Shown in pieces: positions 30,092-37,923 of a stretch of 64,000 bases of DNA. The stretch's first letter is position 1; every line of letters starts with the position of its first letter. Source of the stretch: Variovorax jilinensis (GTDB lineage Bacteria > Pseudomonadota > Gammaproteobacteria > Burkholderiales > Burkholderiaceae_C); NCBI RefSeq assembly GCF_030316885.1, contig NZ_JASZYQ010000003.1:248001-312000 (forward strand). The letters run 5' to 3'. The translations under genes and the position numbers were made by a program. The notes beneath the pieces are model-generated. The model did not search any database. It had not been told where the DNA came from and saw only the letters and a program-made list of their open reading frames with translations.

Positions 30092-30116
30092 GCGCCGGGC
30101 GGCAGCCGTCCGGCGC
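30092..30116 (+). terminator. GC-rich hairpin between convergent genes
   Basis: GCGCCGGGCGG-CAG-CCGTCCGGCGC can form an 11-bp stem (one G-U pair) with a 3-base loop, 6 bases after the gnd stop. Only a few scattered Ts follow (AGTTGTCT), so it is a weak intrinsic terminator at best. It lies between gnd and the oppositely directed DUF883-type gene. Confidence 0.55.
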
Positions 30117-30129
30117 AGTTGTCTCGGCC

Positions 30130-30438
30130 TCAATGGCGGGTGTTTCGGAGCGCGGCCCACATCAGCGTGGTGAACGCTGCACCACCGGCCGCGGCCATCA
30201 TCACCGAACTCATGGGGCGCTCGGCGACGTAGTTCCCGCCCTGCTCGCGCATGCGGCGACCTCGGGACTTCAGCTCGTCGAGCAGCTCGGCGGCGCGGCC
30301 CGGCTTCGGGCGCGTCGAGCGAGCCGCGTGGTCGATTTCTGCGCGGTCGCCACCGCCCGTGACGCGAACCGCCTCACGGGTAGCTTCGGCGATCTGTTCG
30401 GGGCTCTTGAATTCGGTTGTGTTCAGGCTGCCGTCCAT
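30130..30438 (-). CDS. DUF883/ElaB-YqjD-like membrane-anchored protein
   Basis: The 102-residue protein has a charged helical body, including AAELLDELKSRGRRMREQGG, and one C-terminal membrane helix (MSSVMMAAAGGAAFTTLMWAAL). This is the layout of ElaB/YqjD/DUF883 proteins, which in E. coli are stationary-phase inner-membrane proteins that bind ribosomes. The sequence match is loose and based on architecture. The ATG at 30438 has AGGAG 7 bases upstream. Confidence 0.65.
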   Translation of the reverse strand: MDGSLNTTEFKSPEQIAEATREAVRVTGGGDRAEIDHAARSTRPKPGRAAELLDELKSRGRRMREQGGNYVAERPMSSVMMAAAGGAAFTTLMWAALRNTRH

Positions 30439-30771
30439 GGTGGGACTCCTTAGGTAGTTGTCGGATTTGCGGGATGAGTTGGGGGATCGAAGTGGCAACG
30501 CGGCCTCCAGACGCCGCGCAGGATTCCTTCATAGACCGACGCACTGACCGTCCCTGTCGTCTCCGGCGTGAAGGGTGCGTAGTCCAGCGCTCACCCGTCA
30601 AATGCGCATTCCAAGCTGCGCGAGGAATCCGAGGCGCGCGAACGCGGCAAGGGCTGTCGACAACTTTCGTGTTCGATAAATCCACGGTTCTGTAAGAATT
30701 TTTCGACGATTGCCCGATGCAGGCCCCGCGGCTCTCGCGCTCTGCCTGGATCGAAGGAATAATCGGCCGCG
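30439..30771. other. Non-coding divergent region, no gene seen
   Basis: These 333 bp separate the divergent DUF883-type gene and the next hypothetical gene. I see no convincing open frame, RNA gene or repeat. The right half is somewhat AT-richer (CGATAAATCCACGG and TAAGAATTTTTCGACG near 30674-30710), which is where a rightward promoter could lie, but no clear -10/-35 pair is visible. Confidence 0.5.
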
Positions 30772-31266
30772 ATGGGACAAGCGCTATCCGAACATGAAAC
30801 CGTCGCCGGCGTGCTGGTGATGCTGGTACGTCAACGTCCTCCCGCCCCCGGCGGTGGCGGCAAGACCTCGCGAACGGGGCTGCAGGCCAGCGTGCCTGTC
30901 AGCGAACGACCTGCTGTTCGGCGAGGCCTGGACGCCCTGCTCGAGCACGGCGTACTGGCGATGAGCGGCGAGAACATCGGCATCACGCCAAAGGGCAAGA
31001 TCTTCCTCGCCCATGTCCAGCGCGCCCGCGGCGAGACGCCCACCAGCTACGAACAGGACGATAGCAACCCGGCGTTGCTGGCCGCCATCTCTGCCGCCAT
31101 CGACGCCGACGAAAGGCTGGCGCCCCAAGGCTCCATCGACGACGTTCGCACCCTGCCCGCCCGTCTGGAGGGCTACCGGGCCAGCCGCTCGCCGCGCTTT
31201 TCCAAGGCCCTGGTGGTGATCGGCAGCCTGGCGGCCGCGGCCGCGGCCTTCGCGCTCCTGCGCTGA
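30772..31266 (+). CDS. Hypothetical protein with C-terminal membrane anchor
   Basis: I do not recognise this 164-residue protein. Residues 45-85 (RRGLDALLEHGVLAMSGENI and following ITPKGKIFLAHV) look like the helix plus beta-wing of a winged-helix domain, and the last 20 residues (ALVVIGSLAAAAAAFALL) are a single membrane helix. That would make it a tail-anchored protein with a DNA- or protein-binding head in the cytosol. AAGGA lies about 13 bases before the ATG, slightly far. It precedes an orphan response regulator gene by 150 bp; a functional link is not shown. Confidence 0.6.
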   Translation: MGQALSEHETVAGVLVMLVRQRPPAPGGGGKTSRTGLQASVPVSERPAVRRGLDALLEHGVLAMSGENIGITPKGKIFLAHVQRARGETPTSYEQDDSNPALLAAISAAIDADERLAPQGSIDDVRTLPARLEGYRASRSPRFSKALVVIGSLAAAAAAFALLR

Positions 31267-31416
31267 TGCGCCAGGCGGCGGCGCGCCTGTCATCCGATTG
31301 CCCGCTCTGCAGGCGCGTCTCTCCTACGTGGCGTCGGGCCTTCGACAGACGCACGCTGGCCCCGATAGCCCGCATCCTTCTCCCATCTCAATAACTCTGA
31401 CCTGAGGGGAAAGCGA

Positions 31417-32049
31417 ATGATCAAGATCGGTATCGTGGACGACCATGCCATCGTGCGCTCGGGGCTGCGCGACTTCTTTTCGCAGCATGTGGACCTGCGT
31501 GTGGTCGGTGAAGCGGCCAGCGGACGCGAAGCCATCGATCTGGTGCGCAACCACGAGATCGACGTACTCGTGATGGACCTGTCGATGCCCGGCCAGAGCG
31601 GCATCGACGCCATTGCGATGGTGCGGGCCAAGGCGCCCGACACCGGCATCCTGATCCTGAGCGGCTATCCCGAGGAGCACTACGCGATGAACCTGATCCG
31701 CCAGGGCGCGAGCGGCTACCTCAACAAGGAGTGCGATCCCAAGGAAATCGTCGAGGCGATCCGCACCATCTCGCTGGGCCGTCGATACATTACGCCCGCA
31801 GTGGCAGAGCTGCTGGCTCGCCAGCTCGACCGCAATACCGACGCCGCCCCGCACGAGCAGTTGTCCGAGCGCGAGTTCCAGGTTTTCCTGAAGCTGGCCA
31901 CCGGCGAGACCGCCGGCAGCATCGCCGAGCATCTGTCGCTATCGGTCAAGACCGTGAGCACCTACCGAAGCCGCCTCATGGAAAAGATGAACCTGGCTTC
32001 CAACAGCGATCTGACCTACTACGCGCTGAAGAATCAGCTCATCAGCTAG
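31417..32049 (+). CDS. NarL/LuxR-type response regulator, orphan
   Basis: The 210-residue protein has a receiver domain (phospho-acceptor D54 in VLVMDLSMPG, acidic pair in IVDDH, lysine in GYLNKECDP) and a C-terminal LuxR-type helix-turn-helix (LSEREFQVFLKLATGETAGS followed by LSVKTVSTYRSRL). It should bind DNA when phosphorylated. No histidine kinase gene is adjacent, so the partner is unknown. The ATG has GAGGGG 8 bases upstream, one of the better ribosome sites in this region. Confidence 0.92.
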   Translation: MIKIGIVDDHAIVRSGLRDFFSQHVDLRVVGEAASGREAIDLVRNHEIDVLVMDLSMPGQSGIDAIAMVRAKAPDTGILILSGYPEEHYAMNLIRQGASGYLNKECDPKEIVEAIRTISLGRRYITPAVAELLARQLDRNTDAAPHEQLSEREFQVFLKLATGETAGSIAEHLSLSVKTVSTYRSRLMEKMNLASNSDLTYYALKNQLIS

Positions 32050-32111
32050 CTCGCGGCCGTACCGCGGATCGCCTTCGGGCGAGGTCCCTGGGCCCTAAGG
32101 GGCGTTAAGCT

Positions 32112-32128
32112 GGCCGGCTTTGCCGGCC
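32112..32128 (+). terminator. GGCCGGC-TTT-GCCGGCC hairpin
   Basis: A perfect 7-bp stem with a TTT loop lies 63 bp after the response regulator stop and 16 bp before the next ATG. It is followed by GCTTTGCG, not a true T-run, so termination is likely partial; it could also shield the start of the following gene. Confidence 0.4.
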
Positions 32129-32144
32129 GCTTTGCGTTGCCTTC

Positions 32145-32687
32145 ATGACCACCATCCAGTCCCGCCGCAAGCTCATCGTCATCATCCTGCTTTGCGTCGC
32201 GGTCGCGGGCGCAGTCTTGCGCTACCTTGCCGCGCCAGGATCGACTGCACGCGACGTCGGGACGCTGCTGATGCTCCTGTGGGTGCCGATCATCGGCAAC
32301 GTCATCGCCTGGCTGATCGGCCGGCTGCGACGGCCCGATCAGCTGGCGCCCTCGCCCTTCGACGCCCGAGGAGCCTTCGAGCCGCAATTGCAGGTCGAGC
32401 TGACGCTCCGGCCGCCCGGCGTTCCGGCGGCCGACCTGCCGGTGGCGGCCGGCGAGCATCGCTGCGCCTTCGTGGTCGGCAACGAAGCTTTCTCGGCACG
32501 CTGGTGGGTGCCCGAGGGCCGGAGCTTTCGGCGCGGAACCGTCCAGCTGCTCGAAGCCGAGTTCCTGGCGCCGGCAGTTGCCCTGCCCCGCTTCGAGGCT
32601 GGCACAGACTTCAGGATGCTGGTGGGCGATTCGTTCGTCGGCGATGGCTGCGTGATCGCGCACCTGCCGCGAACCGGGCAAGCCTAG
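32145..32687 (+). CDS. Hypothetical membrane protein, about 180 residues
   Basis: Two N-terminal membrane helices (KLIVIILLCVAVAGAVLRYL and LLMLLWVPIIGNVIAWLIGR) are followed by a soluble beta-rich domain of about 120 residues, including FVVGNEAFSARWWVPEGRSF. I do not recognise the domain; the pattern suggests an inner-membrane protein with a cytosolic or periplasmic head. Its TAG stop overlaps the oppositely directed TAG of the cyclase gene in the palindrome CTAG at 32684-32687. Confidence 0.7.
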   Translation: MTTIQSRRKLIVIILLCVAVAGAVLRYLAAPGSTARDVGTLLMLLWVPIIGNVIAWLIGRLRRPDQLAPSPFDARGAFEPQLQVELTLRPPGVPAADLPVAAGEHRCAFVVGNEAFSARWWVPEGRSFRRGTVQLLEAEFLAPAVALPRFEAGTDFRMLVGDSFVGDGCVIAHLPRTGQA

Positions 32688-33637
32688 CGCTCGCGCATGT
32701 CGCGCCGCGCCAGAAGCACGTTGCCGCCCGTGGTGTTGAAGGAGATGGTGGGGGCGCTGAAGTCGCTCAGCGGCGCGCCGAGGCCAATCTCGCCGCTGCC
32801 GTGCAGCACGCACTCGTCGCGGCGCAGCGCGATCTCGCCGCTCGCACCGGCGGTGCCGTGGAAGCGCACCCACGTGCCGTAGGTGCTGACGTCGACCAGC
32901 ACGCAACTGCCCTGGCGGGCCTCGATGCGCGCATGCAGCCGCGACACGCGCGGATCGTTGACCACGAACTGCGCCTCGTCGACACGCCCGAGATGGATGG
33001 GCAATTCGGCGGCGCGGAACATCGAGCGCACATCGAGCCACGCGAGCTCGATCTGGCCGAAGGACGAATCGGCGCCGCGCGGCTGCTGCGCCAGCGTGGC
33101 GGGCATGGTGAGGAATTCGGAGACCTCGTCCTGCCAGTCGACACGATGGATCACCGGCATCTCGCTCTTGCCGCGGATGTTGATCGGGCCGAGGCTGCGG
33201 TGACGCACCTCGCCGCCATTGAACTGTTCGATCACCGATTCGGTGGCCCAGATCTGCCCAGGGCCGGCCAGGTCGCTGAGTCGTGATGCGGTGTTGACCG
33301 CATCGCCATAGCAATCGCCGTCGACCTCGACCACCTCGCCACTCGCGACACCGATCTGGAGTTCCATGCGCAATGGCGCGGGCCAGGTCTGCAGGCGCTT
33401 CTGGTGATTGCGCTGCATCTCGAGCACGGCCTTGGTGGCGCTGACGCCGTCGCCGAATATCGCGAAGACGCCATCTCCCAACGATTTGACGACACGCCCG
33501 CCATGCGCCTCGCAGACGCCGCCGATCCACTGCGTCAGACGCGTCACGGTTTCCGTGGCGCGCGCGTTCCCCATGGCCTCGAAGACTCGGGTACTTCCTG
33601 TCAGGTCAGCGAATACAACGGTGGAAGTGGCGCCCAT
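32684..33637 (-). CDS. Class III adenylate/guanylate cyclase with FHA domain
   Basis: The 317-residue cytosolic protein begins with a class III nucleotide cyclase domain. The two metal-binding aspartates are D11 (VVFADLTGST) and D55 (KSLGDGVF), and the transition-state N115 and R119 are in GDAVNTASRL, so it should be active. Residues from about 220 form an FHA domain (IHLGRVDEAQFVVNDPRVSRLHARI), which binds phosphothreonine peptides. The start is the ATG at 33637, just before the first cyclase strand; 33 open codons upstream lack similarity. FHA plus cyclase suggests cAMP output controlled by a Ser/Thr kinase partner, not encoded nearby. Confidence 0.9.
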   Translation of the reverse strand: MGATSTVVFADLTGSTRVFEAMGNARATETVTRLTQWIGGVCEAHGGRVVKSLGDGVFAIFGDGVSATKAVLEMQRNHQKRLQTWPAPLRMELQIGVASGEVVEVDGDCYGDAVNTASRLSDLAGPGQIWATESVIEQFNGGEVRHRSLGPINIRGKSEMPVIHRVDWQDEVSEFLTMPATLAQQPRGADSSFGQIELAWLDVRSMFRAAELPIHLGRVDEAQFVVNDPRVSRLHARIEARQGSCVLVDVSTYGTWVRFHGTAGASGEIALRRDECVLHGSGEIGLGAPLSDFSAPTISFNTTGGNVLLARRDMRER

Positions 33638-33940
33638 TTGTGTGCAGTTTTTGGTAGCTCTCGCTAAGAGATTATGGCAAAGCGGGGGCTGAAGGCGGTC
33701 ACGCACGCTCAAATCGGGTGCGTTGCGTCCGAACATGTTGCTTTTTCAATTAGTCACAAGGATACCGGGCGCCTGAATACCAAAAAGTAGAACTAAGGTA
33801 TCCATTCCTGAAGCGTTTCCTTAACAGATTCGTGAAGAATGTTGTTTTTGAACATGAAATGATGTTTCCACGCTTGTGTGGTCATGGGGTGAGGCTTAAC
33901 GTAGCACCCTGTCAAGACTTTTCGACTACGCGTGCATCTC
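33638..33940. other. AT-rich divergent intergenic region
   Basis: About 300 bp between the divergent cyclase and a small hypothetical gene. The part from 33720 to 33915 is clearly richer in A and T than its surroundings (for example TTGTTTTTGAACATGAAATG near 33843). It should carry the promoters of both genes. I see no convincing gene, RNA or repeat in it. Confidence 0.5.
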
Positions 33941-34264
33941 ATGGTGTCCCCCAGCAGTCTTCTTCGCTTTCTGTCCTTTCCGGGGCTCGGCTTGCGCCGT
34001 TCCTCCGATCGCCAGATGGGGCAGATTCGCACCGCCATGCTCTCGCTGTTGCAGGTCCATGGCGGCCACACGATGCAGCGCGTGGCGCAGCGCGTGCGCT
34101 TCGCCGGCGACCTCGAAGCCCTCTGGTATCTGCGCCAGGACGTGCTGACCGCGCTCAGTGCGGTCGACGGTGAAGTCGCTGCCCGGCGGCAGATGCGCCA
34201 GATCAACCGCCTGTTCAAGGGCGGCCTGCCGGGCACGATGGAACCGCGCAGCCACACCAGGTAG
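33941..34264 (+). CDS. Hypothetical protein, about 107 residues
   Basis: I do not recognise this small basic protein (MVSPSSLLRFLSFPGLGLRR, then RQMGQIRTAMLSLLQVHGGH and DLEALWYLRQDVLTALSAVD). The middle is likely two or three amphipathic helices. No signal peptide is evident. It follows an AT-rich upstream region and ends 13 bases before a strong terminator, which supports it being a real single-gene unit. A GTG three codons upstream is an alternative start. Confidence 0.6.
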   Translation: MVSPSSLLRFLSFPGLGLRRSSDRQMGQIRTAMLSLLQVHGGHTMQRVAQRVRFAGDLEALWYLRQDVLTALSAVDGEVAARRQMRQINRLFKGGLPGTMEPRSHTR

Positions 34265-34276
34265 GCCTGCGCGGCG

Positions 34277-34298
34277 CCGGGGCAGCGCCCCGGTCTTT
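34277..34298 (+). terminator. Rho-independent terminator-like hairpin
   Basis: CCGGGGC-AGC-GCCCCGG is a perfect 7-bp GC stem with a 3-base loop followed by TCTTT, placed 13 bases after the small hypothetical gene and touching the end of the convergent ldcA gene. Confidence 0.6.
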
Positions 34299-35221
34299 CA
34301 GTGCATGTGTCCCCAGACCATGAAGACATCGCGGCCGTCCGCGGCCAGCTCCACCTTGGCACCGACCGGCAGCAGCACCTTGGTCGGCACATGGCCGTAC
34401 GGCAGCCCGGTCAGCACCGGCGCCTTGATCTGCTCTCGCAACCTCGCCACCACCGTGTTCATGCCGAAGCCCCGGTCATGCGGCGCCTTCCGGATTCCCG
34501 TGAACTGGCCGATGACCACCGCCTTCTGACGCGCCAGCACGCCTGCGTGGCGCAGCTGGTCGAGCATGCGCTCGACCCGGTACGGGTGCTCGTTGATGTC
34601 CTCGAGAAACAGCACGCCCTTGTCGATCTGCGGGAACCATGGCGTGCCGAGCAGGCTGGCGAGCACGCACAGGTTGCCGCCCCAGAGGGTGGCGCCATGG
34701 ATGCTTCGCAGCGCCGGCTGGTCAGCGCTGTCGCGTGCCGGCATGCGCCAGCCCGTGCCTTCGCCCTGCCCGGCCAGGAGGTCGTCGAAGCAGGCTTCCA
34801 TGATGTCGTCGGGGCCGGCCTCGGCGCCGAAGTCCTCGCCGAGCGATGGGCCGGCCCAGGTGGTGGCGCCGGTCTTTGCCAGCAGCGCGAGCTGGAATGC
34901 CGTGAAGTCGCTGACGCCGACGAAGCGCGTGCCGCCGTGGATCGCCTTGGCCACGGCCTTGTAGGGAATGGCGTCGAGGATGCGCGTGAGCCCGTAGCCG
35001 CCGCGCGAGATCAGCGCGACGTCGGCGCCGCTGGCCGCTGCGCGCGCGATGGCAGCGAGCCGCGTGGCGTCGTCGCCGGCGAAACGTTGATGCACCGCGA
35101 GCGCGGCTTCGTCGATCTCGACCTGGTGACCCAGCGCCTGGAGGCGCTTGATGCCGCGCCGGAAGGCGGCCTTGTCGCGCACGGCGCTCGACGGCGAATA
35201 GATGTAGATGTGTTTTTTCAC
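34298..35221 (-). CDS. ldcA: LD-carboxypeptidase (muramoyltetrapeptide carboxypeptidase)
   Basis: The 307-residue serine peptidase (S66 family) removes the terminal D-alanine from muropeptide tetrapeptides in the cytosol during cell-wall recycling. The Ser-Glu-His triad can be placed: S104 in FVGVSDFTAF, E207 in VLFLEDINEHP and H277 in GLPYGHVP. RGGYGLTRIL is the usual upstream motif. The start codon is GTG at 35221, overlapping the stop of the TadA-hydrolase gene (GTGA), so it is translated with that gene. Confidence 0.92.
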   Translation of the reverse strand: MKKHIYIYSPSSAVRDKAAFRRGIKRLQALGHQVEIDEAALAVHQRFAGDDATRLAAIARAAASGADVALISRGGYGLTRILDAIPYKAVAKAIHGGTRFVGVSDFTAFQLALLAKTGATTWAGPSLGEDFGAEAGPDDIMEACFDDLLAGQGEGTGWRMPARDSADQPALRSIHGATLWGGNLCVLASLLGTPWFPQIDKGVLFLEDINEHPYRVERMLDQLRHAGVLARQKAVVIGQFTGIRKAPHDRGFGMNTVVARLREQIKAPVLTGLPYGHVPTKVLLPVGAKVELAADGRDVFMVWGHMH

Positions 35222-36303
35222 GGGGCGAAGTATCCCATTGCCTCCGTGGCGAGGATCTCGGCCTGCGCGGGCGTAGGGCCTGAGACGGCTTCCGGGATCG
35301 CCCCCAGCGCCCGCAGCCCGGCCTCGTAGCCACGATCGGGAAAGGGCGCTCGCCAGGCCTCGTGCGCGATTCTTCCGGCGCCGTCGGGCGCAGTCCGCAC
35401 CGAGGCGAAGCGACCGGGCTCGGCCTCGACCCAGAGCGCGGCCAAGGTCGCGGCGCTCGCACTGTGCACCAGCGCGACAGGCTGCGGCTCAGGCGCCACG
35501 CGCGCGAGCCAGGCGCGCAGCACGTCGCGGTGCCAGGCCAGGCCGTGCGCCGATTCGCGCTTGGGCTTGTCGCTGCGGCCGAAGCCGATCAGGTCAGGCG
35601 CCAGCACGCGCAGGCCCGGACGGGCCGCGAGATGGCGAAACAGGTAGCTCCACTCGCCGGCACCGTGCAGGCAGACGCAGGTGCAGGCGGCATCGCGCGG
35701 GCCCTCGTCGAGGTAGTGCAGGCGCCAGCCGTGCAGCTGCGGCAGGTCGTCGAGGTAGTGCGGCTCGAAGGGGTAGTCGACCAGGCCGGCGAAGCGCCCG
35801 GGCGGCGTGCGCAGCGCATCGTCGCGCAGCGGCTCGGCGGTCTCGCGTGCCGCCTGGCGCCGGTCGCGGAAGAAGTCCTGCAGCAGCGACTGGCATTCGT
35901 CGGCAAGCACGCCGCCCCGCACCTCGGTGCGATGGTTCAGGCGCTGCTGCGCGAACAGGTCGACCACCGAGCCCGCCGCACCGGTCTTGGGGTCGGCGGC
36001 GCCGAACACCACGCGTGCAAGGCGCGCATGGAGCATCGCGCCGGCGCACATCGCGCATGGCTCCAGCGTGACGAACAGCTCGCAGCCGTCGAGCCGGTAG
36101 TTGCCGAGCGCGGCACCGGCGGCGCGCAGCGCGTTGATCTCCGCGTGGGCACTCGGGTCGTGCAGTGCGATCGGCGCATTGCGCCCGCCGGCCACGCGCC
36201 GACCGTCCTTCACGAGCACCGCACCGATCGGGACCTCGCCGGCCGCACCCGCCTGCCTGGCCTCGGCCAGGGCAAGCGCCATCCACTCGGCGTCAGTTGT
36301 CAT
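35218..36303 (-). CDS. tadA: TadA (tRNA A34 deaminase) fused to alpha/beta-hydrolase-like domain
   Basis: The 361-residue protein starts with a complete TadA, which converts adenosine-34 to inosine in tRNA-Arg(ACG). Zinc ligands H53 (HAEINALR), C83 and C86 (EPCAMCAGAM) and proton shuttle E55 are all present. After residue about 170 comes an alpha/beta-hydrolase-like domain resembling haloalkane dehalogenases (FEPHYLDDLPQLHGWRLHYL, CLHGAGEWSYLFRHL, RVLAPDLIGFGRSDKP). Its nucleophile elbow reads VHSAS instead of G-x-S-x-G, and the protein stops before any recognisable catalytic acid and histidine, so this half is probably inactive or shortened. Its TGA overlaps the ldcA start. Confidence 0.88.
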   Translation of the reverse strand: MTTDAEWMALALAEARQAGAAGEVPIGAVLVKDGRRVAGGRNAPIALHDPSAHAEINALRAAGAALGNYRLDGCELFVTLEPCAMCAGAMLHARLARVVFGAADPKTGAAGSVVDLFAQQRLNHRTEVRGGVLADECQSLLQDFFRDRRQAARETAEPLRDDALRTPPGRFAGLVDYPFEPHYLDDLPQLHGWRLHYLDEGPRDAACTCVCLHGAGEWSYLFRHLAARPGLRVLAPDLIGFGRSDKPKRESAHGLAWHRDVLRAWLARVAPEPQPVALVHSASAATLAALWVEAEPGRFASVRTAPDGAGRIAHEAWRAPFPDRGYEAGLRALGAIPEAVSGPTPAQAEILATEAMGYFAP

Positions 36304-36520
36304 CGGGCATCGCGCGCGGCTGCGTCGCGGCATCGAGCGACTGCCGGATCTGCCGCTGGATCTGCTGGCTTTGCGCGCGCGCATCGCCGGCCGGAACGCT
36401 GCCGGTGGCAGCCGGCAGCGGGGGCAGCACCGGCGAGGCGACGCTCGACAGCTGCTTCTTCGCCAGCAGGCCGACGATCAGCAAGGCGAGCAGCAACCCG
36501 ATCACGCCGAAGACCCGCAT
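36293..36520 (-). CDS. Small membrane protein, 75 residues
   Basis: One N-terminal membrane helix (FGVIGLLLALLIVGLLA) is followed by a proline/alanine-rich then glutamine/arginine-rich tail (QSQQIQRQIRQSLDAA). I do not recognise it. It starts 3 bases after the PaiB-like gene ends and overlaps the tadA start by 11 bases, so it is embedded in a leftward operon. Similar small proteins are often found upstream of tadA in related genomes as far as I recall, but no function is known to me. Confidence 0.65.
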   Translation of the reverse strand: MRVFGVIGLLLALLIVGLLAKKQLSSVASPVLPPLPAATGSVPAGDARAQSQQIQRQIRQSLDAATQPRAMPDDN

Positions 36521-36523
36521 CGC

Positions 36524-37159
36524 TCAGGCCTCCTCTGCGGCGCCGGCCATGCCCAGCTCGCGCATCCACCCGGCGAGCGCGCGCTCGTCGGGCGAGCCCG
36601 CGCCGTAGGTCGCGAACATCGCGGCGTGCGATTCCTTGCGGTGCTGGTTGAGCTTGATCTTGCACTGCAGCGCCGTCACGCGCAGCGCGAAGCCGACGAT
36701 GCCGTTGAGCATCTTGAGCTGGAAGTCCTGGCCCAGGTCGCGCCACTGCTGCGCATAGGCCGGCTCGTGCTGAGCGATCAGCCGCTTGAGCAGCGCGTCC
36801 TTGGCCTCGGGTGTCTCGATCAGCTCGGCCTCGACCGTGCAATGGACCGCGAGGTAGTTCCAAGTCGGCACGCGCGCCAGGTCCGGGTAGACCGTGGGCG
36901 ACAGGTAGGCATGCGGACCGAGGAAGGTCACGACTGCGCGCGGCCGGTCGCGCAGGTAGCGCCAGTGGGGATTGGGCTTGGCACAGTGGCCGAGCAGCAC
37001 GAGGTCGTCGGGCCCGCGCTCGTCGAGCACCAGCGGCAGGTGGGTGATGCTGGGCAGGCCGTCGTCGTCGTTCGAGATCAGGCTCGCGAAGGGATGCTCG
37101 CGCATGAGCCGGGCGGCCGCGCGGCGATCGGTGACGTTGAACTGGGGAGGCATGTACAT
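36524..37159 (-). CDS. PaiB-like FMN-binding protein
   Basis: The 211-residue protein has the pattern of the PaiB family, including YMPPQFNVTD at the start, HPFASLISND, HCAKPNPHWRYL and YLSPTVYPDLARVPTWNYLAVH. These proteins have a split-barrel flavin-binding fold; Bacillus subtilis PaiB is reported as a negative regulator of sporulation and protease genes. A DNA-binding role here is not shown by the sequence. It heads the leftward run into the small membrane protein, tadA and ldcA. Confidence 0.88.
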   Translation of the reverse strand: MYMPPQFNVTDRRAAARLMREHPFASLISNDDDGLPSITHLPLVLDERGPDDLVLLGHCAKPNPHWRYLRDRPRAVVTFLGPHAYLSPTVYPDLARVPTWNYLAVHCTVEAELIETPEAKDALLKRLIAQHEPAYAQQWRDLGQDFQLKMLNGIVGFALRVTALQCKIKLNQHRKESHAAMFATYGAGSPDERALAGWMRELGMAGAAEEA

Positions 37160-37213
37160 GGGGCTTGTTCCTGCGGTCCCGTCGAGGGGATCGCCGATTG
37201 TCCCCGAGCCGCC

Positions 37214-37918
37214 CTACTTTGCGCCCGCAGCGGCGAGTTTTTCGGCCATCGCCGCATAGCCGCGCGTGCGCGCCAGCTGCAGCGGCGTGTTGCCCTGGCG
37301 ATCGGTGAGCTGCAGGTTGGCGCCGGCGTCGACCAGCGCGATCAGCACGCGCTGGTGGCGCGGGCCGCCGTCGCCGAGCACGATGGATTCGATCAGCGCG
37401 GTCCAGTGCAGGTTGTTGACGTGATCGAGCGGCGCCTTGGCGGCGATCAGGCGCCGCACCACCTCGTCGTGGCCCAGGTGGGCCGCAGCGATCAGCGCCG
37501 TGCCGTCGTAGCGGCTGGTGGTCAGGCCTGCGCTGGCGCCGAGCGACAGCAGCAGCGCGAGCGTCGGCACGTCGTCCGCCACGGCCGCGATGGTGACCGC
37601 GTCGTAGCGGTCGTTGTCGAGGGCATCGAGCCGGGCGCCAGCCCTGGCCAGCGCAGATACGGCCGCGCCCTGGCGCGCATGGGTGGCGACATGCAGCGGC
37701 GTACGGCCCAGGCCGTCGCGGGCCTCGAGGTCGGCGCCGCGCGCCGCCAGCGCGTCGATCTGCGCCACGTCGCCGCGCCAGGCCGCCCGGTGCAGGCCCT
37801 GGTAGGCCTGCACCTCTGCGGCCGAAGGCGCCACCTGGGCCGCTGCCGGCAGCGCGACCATGGCTTGCGCCAGCAGCGACAGCGCGAAGCCGGCAAAGGA
37901 AGCGGTCCAGATCTTCAT
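37214..37918 (-). CDS. Exported ankyrin repeat protein
   Basis: The 234-residue protein has a signal peptide (FAGFALSLLAQAMVALPAAA, likely cut after AAAQ) and about five ankyrin repeats, such as GLGRTPLHVATHARQGAAVS and YDGTALIAAAHLGHDEVVRR, ending QGNTPLQLARTRGYAAMAEK. It should lie in the periplasm; its partner is unknown. The start at 37918 is 5 bases after the upstream GlcG-like gene's stop, so the two may be cotranscribed. Confidence 0.85.
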   Translation of the reverse strand: MKIWTASFAGFALSLLAQAMVALPAAAQVAPSAAEVQAYQGLHRAAWRGDVAQIDALAARGADLEARDGLGRTPLHVATHARQGAAVSALARAGARLDALDNDRYDAVTIAAVADDVPTLALLLSLGASAGLTTSRYDGTALIAAAHLGHDEVVRRLIAAKAPLDHVNNLHWTALIESIVLGDGGPRHQRVLIALVDAGANLQLTDRQGNTPLQLARTRGYAAMAEKLAAAGAK

Positions 37919-37923
37919 CGCGC

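Noticed and set aside
35218..35700. Frameshift in the hydrolase half of the TadA fusion
   Set aside because: No other frame continues a hydrolase C-terminus, and ldcA begins at once in a GTGA overlap, so the short end looks genuine.
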